This document shows positions 45,836 to 57,145 of a stretch of DNA of 64,000 nt, one piece after another. How positions within the stretch are numbered: position 1 is the first letter of the stretch; every line of letters begins with the position of its first letter. The notes under the pieces were generated by a model, which saw nothing but the letters and a program-made list of their open reading frames with translations, did no database searches and had not been told where the DNA came from. Both the position numbers and the translations under genes were made by a program. This DNA comes from Impatiens glandulifera. Lineage: Eukaryota > Streptophyta > Magnoliopsida > Ericales > Balsaminaceae. Location of the stretch: NCBI RefSeq assembly GCF_907164915.1, contig NC_061870.1, positions 7,153,714 to 7,217,713 on the forward strand. The letters are read 5' to 3'.

Positions 45836-46480
45836 CACTAGTAAAAAAACAAGCATCAGTAAGGGCTAACGCTGTTACAGAAAGCACTAAAAGCCGTTAC
45901 TATTGATCTTCAATAAGGGCACATAACCCCGTTACGGTTCATTACAGATACGTCCGTTACAGATAGTTACGACTCATTAGTAACGGCTATCCAACATCGT
46001 TACTGATAACTGTATCTGTAACGGCATTAATGCCGTTACTGTAAATATTATCTGTAACGGCACTTGAAAGGAATAACCGTTACTGTAAGTATTATCTGTA
46101 ACGACACTTGAAGGGAATAACCGTTACTGAATTTCTTATCTGTAACAACATTTGAGGGAATAACCGTTATTGAAGTACTTATCTGTAACGACACTTGATG
46201 GAATAATCGTTACTGAAGATCTTATCTGTAACGACATTTGATGGAATAACCGTTACTGAAGTTCTTATCTGTAACGACATTTTGATGGAATAATCGTTAC
46301 TGAAGATCTTGTCTGTAACAACATTTGATGGAATAACCGTTACTGAAAGATATTATCTGTAACGACATTTGATGGAATAACCGTTACTGAAGATTTTATC
46401 TGTCACGACATTTGATGAAATAACCGTTACTAAAGATATTATCTGTAACAATGTTCGTCATGCTAAAACCGTTACAGATG
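45836..46480. repeat. Left subterminal repeats of the CACTA element
   Basis: About eight tandem units of 55-57 bases: atctgtaacgacatttgatgg, then aataaccgttactgaagat. Each unit pairs a tgtaacg motif with its near complement cgtta(c), the presumed TNPA binding site class. Confidence 0.9.
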
Positions 46481-46685
46481 TTTTTTTAATTTTATTTTTA
46501 TTTTAATTATTTAAAATACCAAAAAAATCCAAAATACCCAAAAATTCGAAAATACCTGTAATCCGAAAATACCCAAAAATCTCATTAAATACCCAAAATA
46601 TCATAATTCAAAATACACAAACATAATAATTCAAAATACACAAATATCATAATTCAAAACATCCAAAATACACAAATACCCACAA

Positions 46686-48462
46686 TCAAGTAGGAGGTGG
46701 AGGACGGGGAGGAAGTCCACCGGGAAACATAGATAACATCATTGCCATTTGATTCTTCATCTAAAGCATTTTTTCCCTCATTTGATCATGCTCAGCCTCA
46801 GAACGTAGTCTCTCAGCCTCGCAACGCTGTCTCTCAGCCTCAATCACTTTACGTGACATTTGTCTCTCAGCCTCAATCTCTTCACGTGACAGTCGTCTCT
46901 GAGCCTCATTCTCCTCTCGCAACTCTATCTTTTCTGCTTCACGCTCCTCTCGTAACTTCCTCATATCCAATTCCCGTTCCTCTCGCATTTTGTGCATTTC
47001 TTCCTGTAGAACCAGGTTGTCCTCGCGTAATTGTTGAGTGTCTGTGCGATGATGATGACTACTCGAAGAACCCCGAGCATGTGCTCTAAACGATGTAGGT
47101 CGTATGCCTGCCCCCATACCTACAACTCTACCATGTCCTTGAGACCCGAAAGCGTACTCTATCAACTATAGTTCATTTCTACTCGGGTCTTCTTCTATAG
47201 CAGTGCGCAACGCAGACTATAAACACAATTAATTTTGGATTAGTACAAAACATAAACAAACACAAATTAAACATATAAATAAACCACACTTACCACTTTC
47301 TCAATAATAATAGCGGGGACCTTCGGATTTGGATCTTGTAGAGTTGGTTTCTTAGTATGTGTGGTGAAATATGTCAGCGAAATTAGGCGATTGTCCAGTA
47401 GTCCTCACCTGTACAAATTTAATGATACAAATTATAATAAAACCAAATAAAACATTCAAAACTTTATATGAATTGATAAAACGCAACAGTTGCCTCTCGA
47501 CTTGTGAAAAAGAGATGCTACCCGCATGATTCTTGTACACCACATTCGCTCTATTACTAGTATTTGAAATACTTGTTTTCTGAAATTTTGAATAGTTTTT
47601 TGTTTAATAGATTATTAAAGTAAGAGTTCGTTAGAAAAATAATAGTGCGATCACTTACTTTGAACTCCGGGGTGAAGAAGCGAGGCTCTAATAGATAATG
47701 CCAATCACTAAGTGCGATCTCCGGGGGGGATTGGCCCGAATCACTGTCACGTTATCTTCAAAGGGCTTAACGTACGAAGTGTTCCAGTGATATCTCCACC
47801 TATCCCAAAGTTGTTTTGCGTGATGTAGCCCTTCACACCGATAAGTGTCGATGTTCCCCTCCGTAGCCTCGAAAGGATCCTAAAAAATGACAATTTAATC
47901 TAAAAATACAATTATAGATTGTGATTAATTAATACATCAAAACAAATAACTTACTGTGATAGCCCTCCATATGTGATCCAACTGTGTGGAGCTAAGGTCC
48001 GTCCAACGTAGGGTCCTGTGCGGTATTGCATTGGAGTCCCGAATGACACTCTCAATATGCTTCGACCATGCAGTCCTATTATCGCACATGAGCTTACCAT
48101 CTATCGGATTAAATACTAGTGACATCTTCTCTCCAGGCTGCAACTTACCAACTGTAGTATTTTTGTTTTTACCCGGTCTCCTCCTCGAAGATCCTAAAAA
48201 TGAACACAAATTTATATAGGGATCATAAGAACATACATAATCAAACACTGGTACCTGCGTCATGCTCAGACGGGGGTTGTGTCTCATCATCATCTATAGT
48301 ATTTGGTACACCATCAACGACCATATCATCATCACTCTGTATATCCTCGTCAAAATCGATGCCACCAATAGAGTTGAGTAACGCTAAAGGGTCCTCAGAC
48401 TGATCCTCGGTCCTCTGAACGAGGTTCTCTAACTGATGCACGAAGCCCTTCTTAAGTGCCAT
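46686..48462 (-). pseudogene. CACTA tnpA-like gene (Transposase_24 type), decayed
   Basis: Exons on minus: 48462-48255 (MALKKGFVHQLENLVQ, acidic), about 48193-47951 (NPIDGKLMCDNRTAWSKHIE, LDHIWRAITV), about 47880-47661 (TYRCEGLHHAKQLWDRWRYH, LLEPRFFTPEFK), 47545-47490 (NHAGSISFSQVERQ), 47410-47293 (QSPNFADIF, KKPTLQDPNPKVPAIIEK), and the last from about 47216 to 46686, a long Glu/Arg coiled coil (DTQQLREDN onward) ending MAMMLSMFPGG then Pro-rich. This is the plant Transposase_24/TNPA layout. Breaks: one base too few in a seven-C run near 47728, a frame change near 47370, and a TAG at 46761 in the coil. Confidence 0.75.
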
Positions 48463-48542
48463 GATCGCTGTAAATATACAATGTAATGTTTATTAGAGAA
48501 ATGTGCGATTTGAACTCATGCCTTAATAAACACAATTAAACC

Positions 48543-51500
48543 TTAATTAGAATAACGAGGATTTATTGGAGTAACAATTTTCCATCCAATCTTTGATGCC
48601 ATATCCGTAGAGTAAAACACTTGTTATGCTTGGCTTGCCATTATGAATGGGTCACTATTTTGAGTTGGTAGAGTCTTGTTCATATTGATACTAACATAAC
48701 CGTACTTGTCAACCTTAATGCCCCGATCTTTGTGAAGAACATCATACCATCTACATTTGAAGAGAACCACGCGTCTTCCACTAAAATATGATACTTCTAT
48801 GATTTCATTGAGAACTCCATAGTAATTAGTTGTCTCTGCCCCATTATTTCCAACAACCAATACACCGCTATTTTGGGTGGTCAAACTCTCGTCGTGTTTC
48901 TCCGTGTTGAACTTGTACCCATTTATTTTGCACGAGTTATACTTTTTAGCATATATTGTAGGTCCGCCACCTAAAATCTTAAGATTCATTGTTCTATCAG
49001 AGTCATCGATTAATTGTTACACCTATTATGCATTAGAAATTATTGTTAACTAACTCGTAAAAAAGTTTGAAATTGTTTCACATATGTTGAGATGTACTTA
49101 CTTTTCCTCTGAAATAACTAACGTATTGTTTATCCCGTTCTTCATTTGAAATATTGGGTTGGCATGATTGCATGAAATCGTTGCACAAGTGTTAAATTAA
49201 CTTAATTCTAAAAGTACTTAAATAAAAAATAAGTAGTAATGAAATTGTTTCACTTACTTATAATATTCTTCAGCTTCGCGACAATTTTTTAAGATGTACG
49301 AATGAGCACGTTGACGATCCCCTGGTTGGTATGTGTAGGACGTGCCATTAGATAGCACTTCCATCGCAAAGAATATGGACAATGTTGTACTAGATTGTAT
49401 CGAGGCATCTCGTGATTCTTGATCCTCCAAATATCGGGCACACATACTCATACTCTCATTCACAAGGTAACTCTCGCTAATTGAACCTTCTGGAGAGTTC
49501 TCGTTCCTTAGATATTTCTTTAGTGTTCTCATATACTGTTCAACTAGATACATCCATCGATACTGGACAGGCCCTCCAAAGTAAACCTCAAAAGCTAAAT
49601 GAACTAGTAAATGCACCATTATATCAAAAAAAGAAGGTGGAAAGATCTTCTCCAATTTACAAAGTGTCAAGACAATGTCGTCCTGTAGTTTTTGCAATAC
49701 ATCGCATTGTAAATTTTTTTGGCAAAGCAACCGAGAAAATCTTGACAAATTTACAACAGCATCATACACATCATCGGGAAGTAGGCCACGTGTAGCTAGT
49801 GGAATGAGATACTATAATAAAATGTGACAATTGTGACTCTTCAATCCTGATATTTTTTTGTCATATATGTTTACACATACGCCAATATTTGAACAAAAAC
49901 CGTCCGGCATTTTAACATCTTTAAGAAACTAGCATAATCGTTTCTTGTGTTCTACTGTTAGTGTATATGGGGCTGCTGGACACCGAAGAACACCATCAAT
50001 CTCAACGGGATGTAAGGAATGCTTTATGTTCAATATGACCAAATCTTTTCTCTCTTTAATCCCATCCTTGGTCTTTTCTTTGAAATTCATTAAAGTTCCC
50101 AACAAACTATCACATATATTCTTCTCAATATGCATGACATCCAAGTTATGTCTCAACATCAACGATTTCCAGTAAGGCAATTGGAAAAATATACTAAATT
50201 TGTTCCAGTTATCTCCCCGGAATTCATGAATAACTTTCGTCTTCTTGGGCATGTACTTTGTCAAACAAATTTCCTTTAGATCTCGTGCTTGCAATTGAAT
50301 TTTGGAACCCGATAGTAGAACAGGAGGACCTCTATGCTCAGTACGTCCGTCAAACGTATCGGTCTCTTTGCGCCAACGATGATTAGGCGGGAGGAATCGT
50401 CGATGACTCATGTAACACTCCTTCTGGTAATTTGTCAGCCTCAATGATGCCGTGTTCTGATTACAAGATTGACATGCAAATTTCCCCTTCGTACTCCATC
50501 CAGACAAGTTTGCATATGCGGGAAAATTATTAATAGTCCACATAAGAGCTGCCCGCAAGTTAAAAAAATGTTTTTTGCTTGCATCGTATGTCTTCACACT
50601 GATATGCCACAATTCCATCAACTCTTCAATAAGTGGCTCCAGAAATACGTCAATGCAATCTCCCGAACTTTTTGGTCCTGGAATTAACATGGACAGAAGA
50701 AAGTTATTGGTGTTCATACATATAGTCGGAGCGATATTATAAGGGATGAGAATTACTGGCTAAATACTGTACGATGTTTTCCCGTTAGCAAATGGTTGAA
50801 ATCTGTCACTTGCCAAAGAAAGTCGCACATTTCGAGGGTCTGCAGCAAAATCTGGATACAAGTTATCAAAGGTCTTCCACGTCATTGAATTAGCTGGATG
50901 CCTCAACACATCATCTTCGGAATTGTTATCTTTATGCCAAGTCATCATTGGAGCGGTTTTGGAACACATAAAAAGTCTTTGCAACCTCGATTTTAATGGA
51001 AAATACCGCAACACCTTATTAGGAATAAACTTGCCATTCACTTTTTTCCGAATTGCACTACTAGATTGATTGATTTTCCATCTGGACAGTCCACAAACTT
51101 TACAATTCTGTAAATCCTTATGTTGTTTATGAAAAAGCATGCAATCATTTTTACACGCATTAATTTTTTCGTAAGATAGACCCATGTCTGTAATGAATTT
51201 CTTGGCAACTAATTAGGAACTGGTAGAATTTCATCCGTCAATAATCCCAACAATAAATCAAATGACGTGTTTGTCCACTGATCTACATTTTTTATGTAAA
51301 GAAGTTTTAGAATAGATGAGGCTTTGGAAATACGAGAACCTTTGTACAAAGGTAGTTTCGAATCATCCAACAATTTGTAAAATTCCTTAGCATCATCAAC
51401 GGGATGGTCATTTTCACTAGGATGATCATTGTCATTAGGGTACAAATCAACGATAATATCTTCCATTAGGTGATCCTCGATGATATTAGTCTCGTTATTC

Positions 51501-51838
51501 TGTTGTACATCATTCATCGTTTCTTCTACAAGCTCATCATCTGATTCATCTTCATCACTCTCACTAGCAGCAATTACACTATCATGTTCAATTCTATGTT
51601 CCCCGTGAAAATACCAAAAACCATAATTTTTTCTAATGCTGAATACAATCAAATGATTTCTAACAAGTTTATTCTCATATGTTCGATTTGCACACTTTAC
51701 ACAAGGACATGCAATTGAAGATCTACCCGTGGATTTTTCAACAAATTCTATAAACTTGTTAACCCCCTCGATATATTTTGGATCAGTACGAAGTATAGTC
51801 ATCCATGTTTTGTCAGAAATTCCATTGGGACTAGACAA
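48543..51838 (-). pseudogene. CACTA tnpD (TNP2 transposase), decayed
   Basis: Domains in the usual order: N-terminal transposase-associated domain (51838-51209: ISDKTWMTILRTDPKYIEGV; CPCVKCANR), zinc-binding region (51180-50763: CKNDCMLFHK, CKVCGLSRW, MTWHKDN), Transposase_21 (50757-49932: LIPYNIAPTICM, LIPGPKSSGDCIDVFLEPLI, LRHNLDVMHIEKNICDSLLG), DUF4218 (49928-49256: FPPSFFDIMVHLLVHL, RWMYLVEQYMRTLKKYLRNE), an exon at about 49180-49107, and DUF4216 (48989-48543: GVLNEIIEVSYF, VVLFKCRWYD). Five breaks are visible: a frameshift near 51210, TAG at 50760 (Trp in relatives), TAG at 49929, TAG at 49812 (Gln in relatives) and TAA at 48624. Otherwise well preserved. Not functional as it stands. Confidence 0.88.
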
Positions 51839-52453
51839 AATATTACTAAGTCAAATAAAGTTTTTTATTTCTTAATGAATCATAAACCTAACTATTCCAA
51901 TTATTTAACATATAATTCAATCAACTATCATAACCTAATCAACATACAATTCTATAACCTAACATACAAATAATATTCCAACAATCTAACATACAATTCA
52001 ATAACCTAACATACAATTCAATAATCCAATAATCTAACAATCCAATATATAATCTAACATTCTGTTACGACTTGTTTCGTAAGGTGTGTTTTGGGTTCAA
52101 GAATCAAGTTCTTGATCTCTAAGACCGGTGGAAATTCTATAATCAAAGGGCAGCGGAAGGATTTCTATAAAGAATTTGGGGGAAGGGGATAGAAGAACAA
52201 AGGGTGTGAAAAGAAATATTGTTGGTCTATACCAAACAGTCCATAGTAAATAATAATAGACGAACGAGGTCGAAGTTCATATCTTCATTATTCCATTCAT
52301 GGGTTCTTGGGAATGAAAGACCAACCTTATATAGGTGATGTCTTGCCCCAGAATATTCGGTTACAACAAATACTAGAAAATAACAGAATTCGATTTGTAA
52401 AATAGAAAAGGAAAGCAAAACAAAATATTAATACAACAAAACAGAAATCTAAC

Positions 52454-53742
52454 TGTTAGATAAAATCAGACCGGTTCAAATAAACCTAATTAAAATAACT
52501 TTTCCATGCAGGAACAAGGAACCGGACCGGATAAACAAAAGAACTGGCTAAGAAAACTAGCCGGTCAAACTAGTAAACTGACCAAGAATACTTGGAACAT
52601 GACCGCACAAAGAAAGGATCGGTCAAAGCTTAAAAACGGAAACATCAGACAGCCGACCGGCCACAAGGCAAAGGAATAACCGGAAGAAGTCCGGTTACAT
52701 CACTCATACCAAAAACCATTCGGTTAAGTCAAATGACCGACCAGTACAAGAAGACAATTCGGGTATCTCCTGAGAATGATACCAAAGGAACAGACTGAAC
52801 ACTTCCATATCCATACAAGTCTGAGGAAAGACTGCAGGCTGCAGAAGACAGTACCACCGGATCTTTCTACTTCGGGATAAGTCAGAAAGAAGATCTTCCA
52901 AGTACAGACAACTGTCCAACAGACAGTGCCTACATTGAGTAAAAGACAAACTTAGCAGGTTTGTCTTACACACCGGAAGAACAGACTTCCAAGTCTGAGG
53001 TTGACCATCAGGTCTGAGGAAACGACCGCAGGTCTGAATCTCTGAAACACTGAATCACTGCACCTCTGCTCAGCCAATCAGATTCAAGGCAGTGAAATAT
53101 GACCGTTGGCATATTTCACCTATAAAAGGGGCAGTTGAAGAAGAGTAAATGAGCGACATAGTGGGACAAGTGAGAAACTCTAAGAGCATTTATTCTACAA
53201 GTGATAAGACTGTGTTATTCTAAGTAAGCCTAAGTGCTAAAGTTAAAGTGTGTTTTACAATTTCGGTGTAAATTGTAAGAGTGTTATCGAGCAGGAAATA
53301 AGTCTCGATCGGATTGTACTTGTATTCCTTAGTGAATATCCTTCTCGCGGTTTCGAGAGGAAGGGGTGACGTAGGAGTTTTATCTCCGAACATCCATAAA
53401 ATCTGTCTTGTTATTTACTGTCTGCCGGTCTCATTATCTAGCCGATCCGTACCGCTATAACCGACTTAACCCTATTCAAGCCGAATTTCCAGATTACCGA
53501 AGCCGACCCATCAAATCTCAAACCTCCATTATACAATACCGATTCTGCCTATCATACAAGTGTGCCGCTTCAACCTGAAAGCAAACCTCTTCCGCGCTTG
53601 AACCTAGTTCAAGGGTTTGTGACAGGCTGTGTAGTATTGAAACCCCGGTGTTAATCTCTAACCGGATTAACCACCACCCTTCGAGTGAGAACCGCTAACC
53701 GGTCCAACCCCCGGTCCTCTAGCGGCTACCTAGATCCTAACA
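52454..53742 (+). repeat. Copia solo LTR C (1289 bp) with 5-bp target duplication
   Basis: Starts TGTTAGATAAAATCAG, ends GATCCTAACA, and is flanked by CTAAC on both sides (52449-52453 and 53743-53747). No internal region, so it is a solo LTR formed by recombination. TATA box tataaaagggg at 53121, GACCGTTGG about 20 bases upstream, conserved hairpin 53340-53364 and ggggtgacgtag block. Sits inside the gypsy LTR, making a three-level nest with the CACTA element. Confidence 0.93.
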
Positions 53743-54487
53743 CTAACCCATGTGCACACTAGGACCGAGACCGGGTGCCGAGAAAGGTTGCTGGAATTAT
53801 TCTACGACCGAGGCCTTGATTTTAGACCGTAACACTATCTCCCTCTTCAAAATTTGTCGCCCTTGACGAAAAAGACCATGGTCTGCCGAGTCTGCCGAGC
53901 CTCTAATGCGCATACTCAATATTTCAAAGAATTCGGTCGGACATCAGCAAGTCCAGCAAGTATCGGAGTCTAGGACTGCATTTCTTAGAAGCCTTCGGTC
54001 TTCCTGCTCCACGGCCAGTCCTTCCTTCGGCCCAGCACGCCAAGTACAGCAAAAAAGCCATCTTTCTTCCGGGCATACTCTAGAATGTCTTCAAACAACC
54101 AAGCCCAGTCCTTTATCCAGACCAGCAACACATGTGCAACAACATAGCCATGTCTTCCGACTACCTTCCTGGCTGGTGGTCAGTTGTTGGGTTGCTGGGT
54201 GAGCCCTTTGATTATTTTTTGGAAATTTTCAGGAGTGTCTTCAAAACAAGTGAAACACTTTGACATTCATTTTTGCTCTTTATTTGTACCTTGGAAGCAA
54301 CATTATGATTTTCCAAGGCCTTTTCTAGCTGATTTCCTAGTATTATGTTGACCCGCGACCGAGTGGTACCTTGCTGGACCGAGAAAGTGTGCAAAATAAT
54401 TACACGTTCGTCCCTTGTCTCAAGCACCAAAGGTGGGTCATAAAAACCTAATTCTTGGACGGGTTCTTGAACGCGTTCTTGGACTTC

Positions 54488-54865
54488 TTACTGATTAACC
54501 GGGGCCATGAACAATCTGAATTTGCACCTATGATTGGTATCCCAATTATCATTGCAAATATAGCGTCGGTCTTCCTTGTGATCGGTTGTCCGGTTTGAGA
54601 TCGGGCAGACCGTGTTAATAATGCATGGTTTGGGCAGCAGCGGCGGCTTGGCACGATACCAGGGTATGCGACCGAATCGCAGCAAGAGATCCCTCTTGAA
54701 TGCATCCCACGTCAACGCTACCTTTTGGTTGCGATTACATAGATATGATTCATGCCACGTTCTTGCCTCTTTTGAGACGTGAGTGCGGACAATGTCTAGC
54801 TTTGTGGCATCATTCGTCTTGCCCTCCCTAAAGACTTGCTCGGAAAATAAGAGCCAGCCTTCCAA
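54488..54865 (-). pseudogene. Gypsy gag capsid fragment
   Basis: MEGWLLFSEQVFREGKTNDA and following residues match the capsid (Retrotrans_gag) region of plant gypsy elements. The frame then drifts into unrelated sequence (IPWYRAKPPLLPKPC) after LLLRFG, marking a frameshift or deletion near 54690. Confidence 0.7.
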
Positions 54866-54966
54866 ATCAGTCCCATCAAATTCAGGAATATTAACATTTG
54901 TGAGCCGGGTTGGAGGAAGGTAAAAGAAGACTGGCTCATTGTTAAGAGCCAGCCTTCCAAATTAGC

Positions 54967-56330
54967 CTTTCAAACTTCAAAAAAGAAAATATATGAAAAT
55001 GAAAAGTGACTACCACAATAATGAAATATAATAATACTATATTTGAAAACCATTTGCTCATTGTTAAAATCAAGCAGTATAATAATACTATATTTGAAAA
55101 CCATTTGCTCATTTAAAACTACGAGACTCATGAATCAAGCAAACAATCTGCGTTTATGAGGATCGCTTATATATATATGTAGTCAAATAAAAATAATTTC
55201 ATCAGCAAACGATCTCCTTCTATTTCCTATCCTTCATCTCAGGAAGTCAACTTCAGATTGACAAAAATATGCGAAATGTGGTCAATAATTGAATTCTAAC
55301 TAGAATTTCCTAGATTAGTACTGAATTCTAACTGAGCTCTAGAGGTCAGATTCAGAGCTCATCGGCACAACATAATCATAAGCAAGAGAATAAAACCGAA
55401 ATCACAACGAAATGAATCAATGATCTAGCTAGCAAACAGCAATAGTTGGAAAACATGAATACGAACGATCAATAGTTGCAAAAACTATATTCCTACTTCA
55501 CCGAGTTTACAATTCCAATACAACATAACTCAGCGTCATCGCATATAATCATAAACAAGAGAATAATAAATCAAATGAACTAATGACCTAGCGAACATCA
55601 ATAGCTGGAAAACATGAATATCAGAATTATGCAAAGTATATTAATTACTACTGCATCGAGTTTAAAACTCCAATACAACTTCATTCAAATTGATTCCTCA
55701 TAAACAAAAACAAATGAAACAATGGTAGACAAATGAAACAAATCCTTTAATTTGACCGGAGACTTACCTTGGCCGGAGATAGAGAGAGAAGCAAAACAAA
55801 TTGATGATAATGGTGAAATGAAATCGAAGACTCTTCGGTAAATCTGCAAATAAATGAAATTGATTGTAAGAAATTGATTGTAAATAAGGTGACCTAATAT
55901 CTGCTAATCTTTATTTGTAAATGAAAGAAGATGAATGGACGATTAATCTTTATCTGCTAACTTGTTTCTAGGGCGATTAATTGAAGAAGAAGAACGGTTG
56001 TTTCTAGGGCGATTGATTGCAGAAGAAGAACGGGTTGTAGAAGAAGACAACAGTAGCAGGTTTATACTTTGATTTGGAAGAAGAAATGGGAGGCGGAAGA
56101 AGAAACTTGTTTCTAGGGCGGCGCGACGGAGGAGAACGGGAGGCAGAAGAAGAAACCTTACCTGATTGACGGCGAATGATCGACGACGACGACGACTTCA
56201 ACGGACCGCGGCGACTTCAAAGGAAGACAGTGGAGAAGAAGAAACGACATTGTCGCGGAGAAGAGAGAAGAAAGAGAGAAGAAAGAAAGAAGGAAAAAGA
56301 AAGCGGCTGGAATTAGTATATTTAAGATTA
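54967..56330 (-). other. CACTA internal region between nested gypsy and right subterminal repeats
   Basis: Should contain the promoter and leader of the minus-strand transposase genes. Two similar stretches (cgagtttacaattccaatacaac at 55502 and cgagtttaaaactccaatacaac at 55658) form an imperfect direct repeat of about 150 bases. Around 56000-56300 there are GA-rich and (GAC)n runs. No coding sequence recognised. Confidence 0.5.
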
Positions 56331-57030
56331 TCTGTAACGGCACTAACGTAAGCCGTTACAGATAAAGATTCCAGAAAACAAAACGTCAGATAACTATCTG
56401 TAACGGCAATTAACTATAACCGTTACATATACATATATTATTTTGTAAAGGTTTTATAAGTAAATCGTTACAGATATGCCTCCTTCTTACCATTTTTTAA
56501 TTAGCTATCTGTAACGGCATTTAGCTATAACCGTTATAGATATATATATTCTTTTGTAACGATTTTATAAGTACACCGTTACAAATATGCCTCCTTCTTA
56601 CCGTTTTTTTAATTAGCTATCTGTAACGGTATTTAGCTATAATCGTTACAGATACATATATTCTTTTGTAACGGTTTTATAAGTACACTGTTACAGATAT
56701 GCCTTCTTCTTATTGTTTTTTTAATTAGCCATCTGTAATGGCATTTAGCTATAACCGTTACAAATACATATATTCTTTTGTAACGGTTTACTTATAAAAC
56801 CGTTACAGATATGCCTCCTTCTTAACGTTATTTTAATGAGCTATCTATAACGGGGATTTTTTTAGAAGCAGTGACTGATATAGAACATCAGTAACGGCTG
56901 TACACAGCCGTTACAAATATATTTATATCGGTAACGGTAGTATAGCACCGTTACTGATATAAATATATTTGTAACAGCTGTGTACAGCCGTTACTGACTT
57001 TCATTACAGAAAGCGTTTTTTCTCCTAGTG
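56331..57030. repeat. Right subterminal repeats of the CACTA element
   Basis: About four to five tandem units of roughly 117 bases containing tatctgtaacgg, aaccgttacagata and ttttgtaacggttttataagta. The last 170 bases switch to inverted ataaatatatttgtaac blocks before the terminus ctcctagtg. Confidence 0.9.
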
Positions 57031-57145
57031 ACACCATACACTTATCCATGAACTCGATGTTTCACGAGCGCACAAAGCACATCTATATTCGACTTCACTA
57101 CATTCAAGATGTCATAGAGAGTGGAGCGGTAGTTATGGAGAAGGA
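57031..57145 (+). pseudogene. Copia RNase H C-terminal fragment
   Basis: Reads MNSMFHERTKHIYIRLHYIQ DV, the end of a copia RNase H, then joins integrase sequence (DFLRFTWVIFLPSKDQTAEN) that belongs to another part of pol. So two pieces of copia elements are fused here, immediately next to the CACTA end. Confidence 0.7.

Larger units (their letters stand above)
52063..54966 (-). mobile_element. Truncated Ty3/gypsy element nested in the CACTA element
   Basis: An LTR on minus spans 53834 to 52063 (TGTTACGGTC ... CGTAACA), 478 bases without the nested copia solo LTR. Its upstream side (53835-53870) reads as a purine-rich tract, GAAGAGGGAGATAG. Internal sequence runs to about 54966: a gag capsid fragment at 54865-54488 (LEGWLLFSEQVFREGKTNDA, LDIVRTHVSKEARTWHESYL, WDAFKRDLLLRFG) and an ORF at 54430-54212 with VLETRDERVI. 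Most of pol and the 5' LTR are missing. The truncation point carries a ~21-base direct repeat (54846-54866 and 54945-54966, aagagccagccttcc). Confidence 0.75.
45836..57030 (-). mobile_element. CACTA transposon (11.2 kb) with nested insertions
   Basis: Left end CACTAGTAAAAAAAC at 45836; right end, read on the minus strand, CACTAGGAGAAAAAACGC from 57030. Subterminal regions at both ends are packed with atctgtaacgg / ccgttacagat motifs in both orientations. Genes on minus: tnpD (51838-48543) and a tnpA-like ORF (48462-46686). A truncated gypsy element (52063-54966) lies upstream of the tnpD start and separates it from the likely promoter at the right end. Flanking triplets are acg (left) and aca (right), so the 3-base target duplication is imperfect. 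Confidence 0.9.

Noticed and set aside
53906..54202. Plus ORF of 98 codons (Ser/Gln-rich) in the gypsy element
   Set aside because: Antisense to the element's own orientation, no family resemblance; probably a chance frame.
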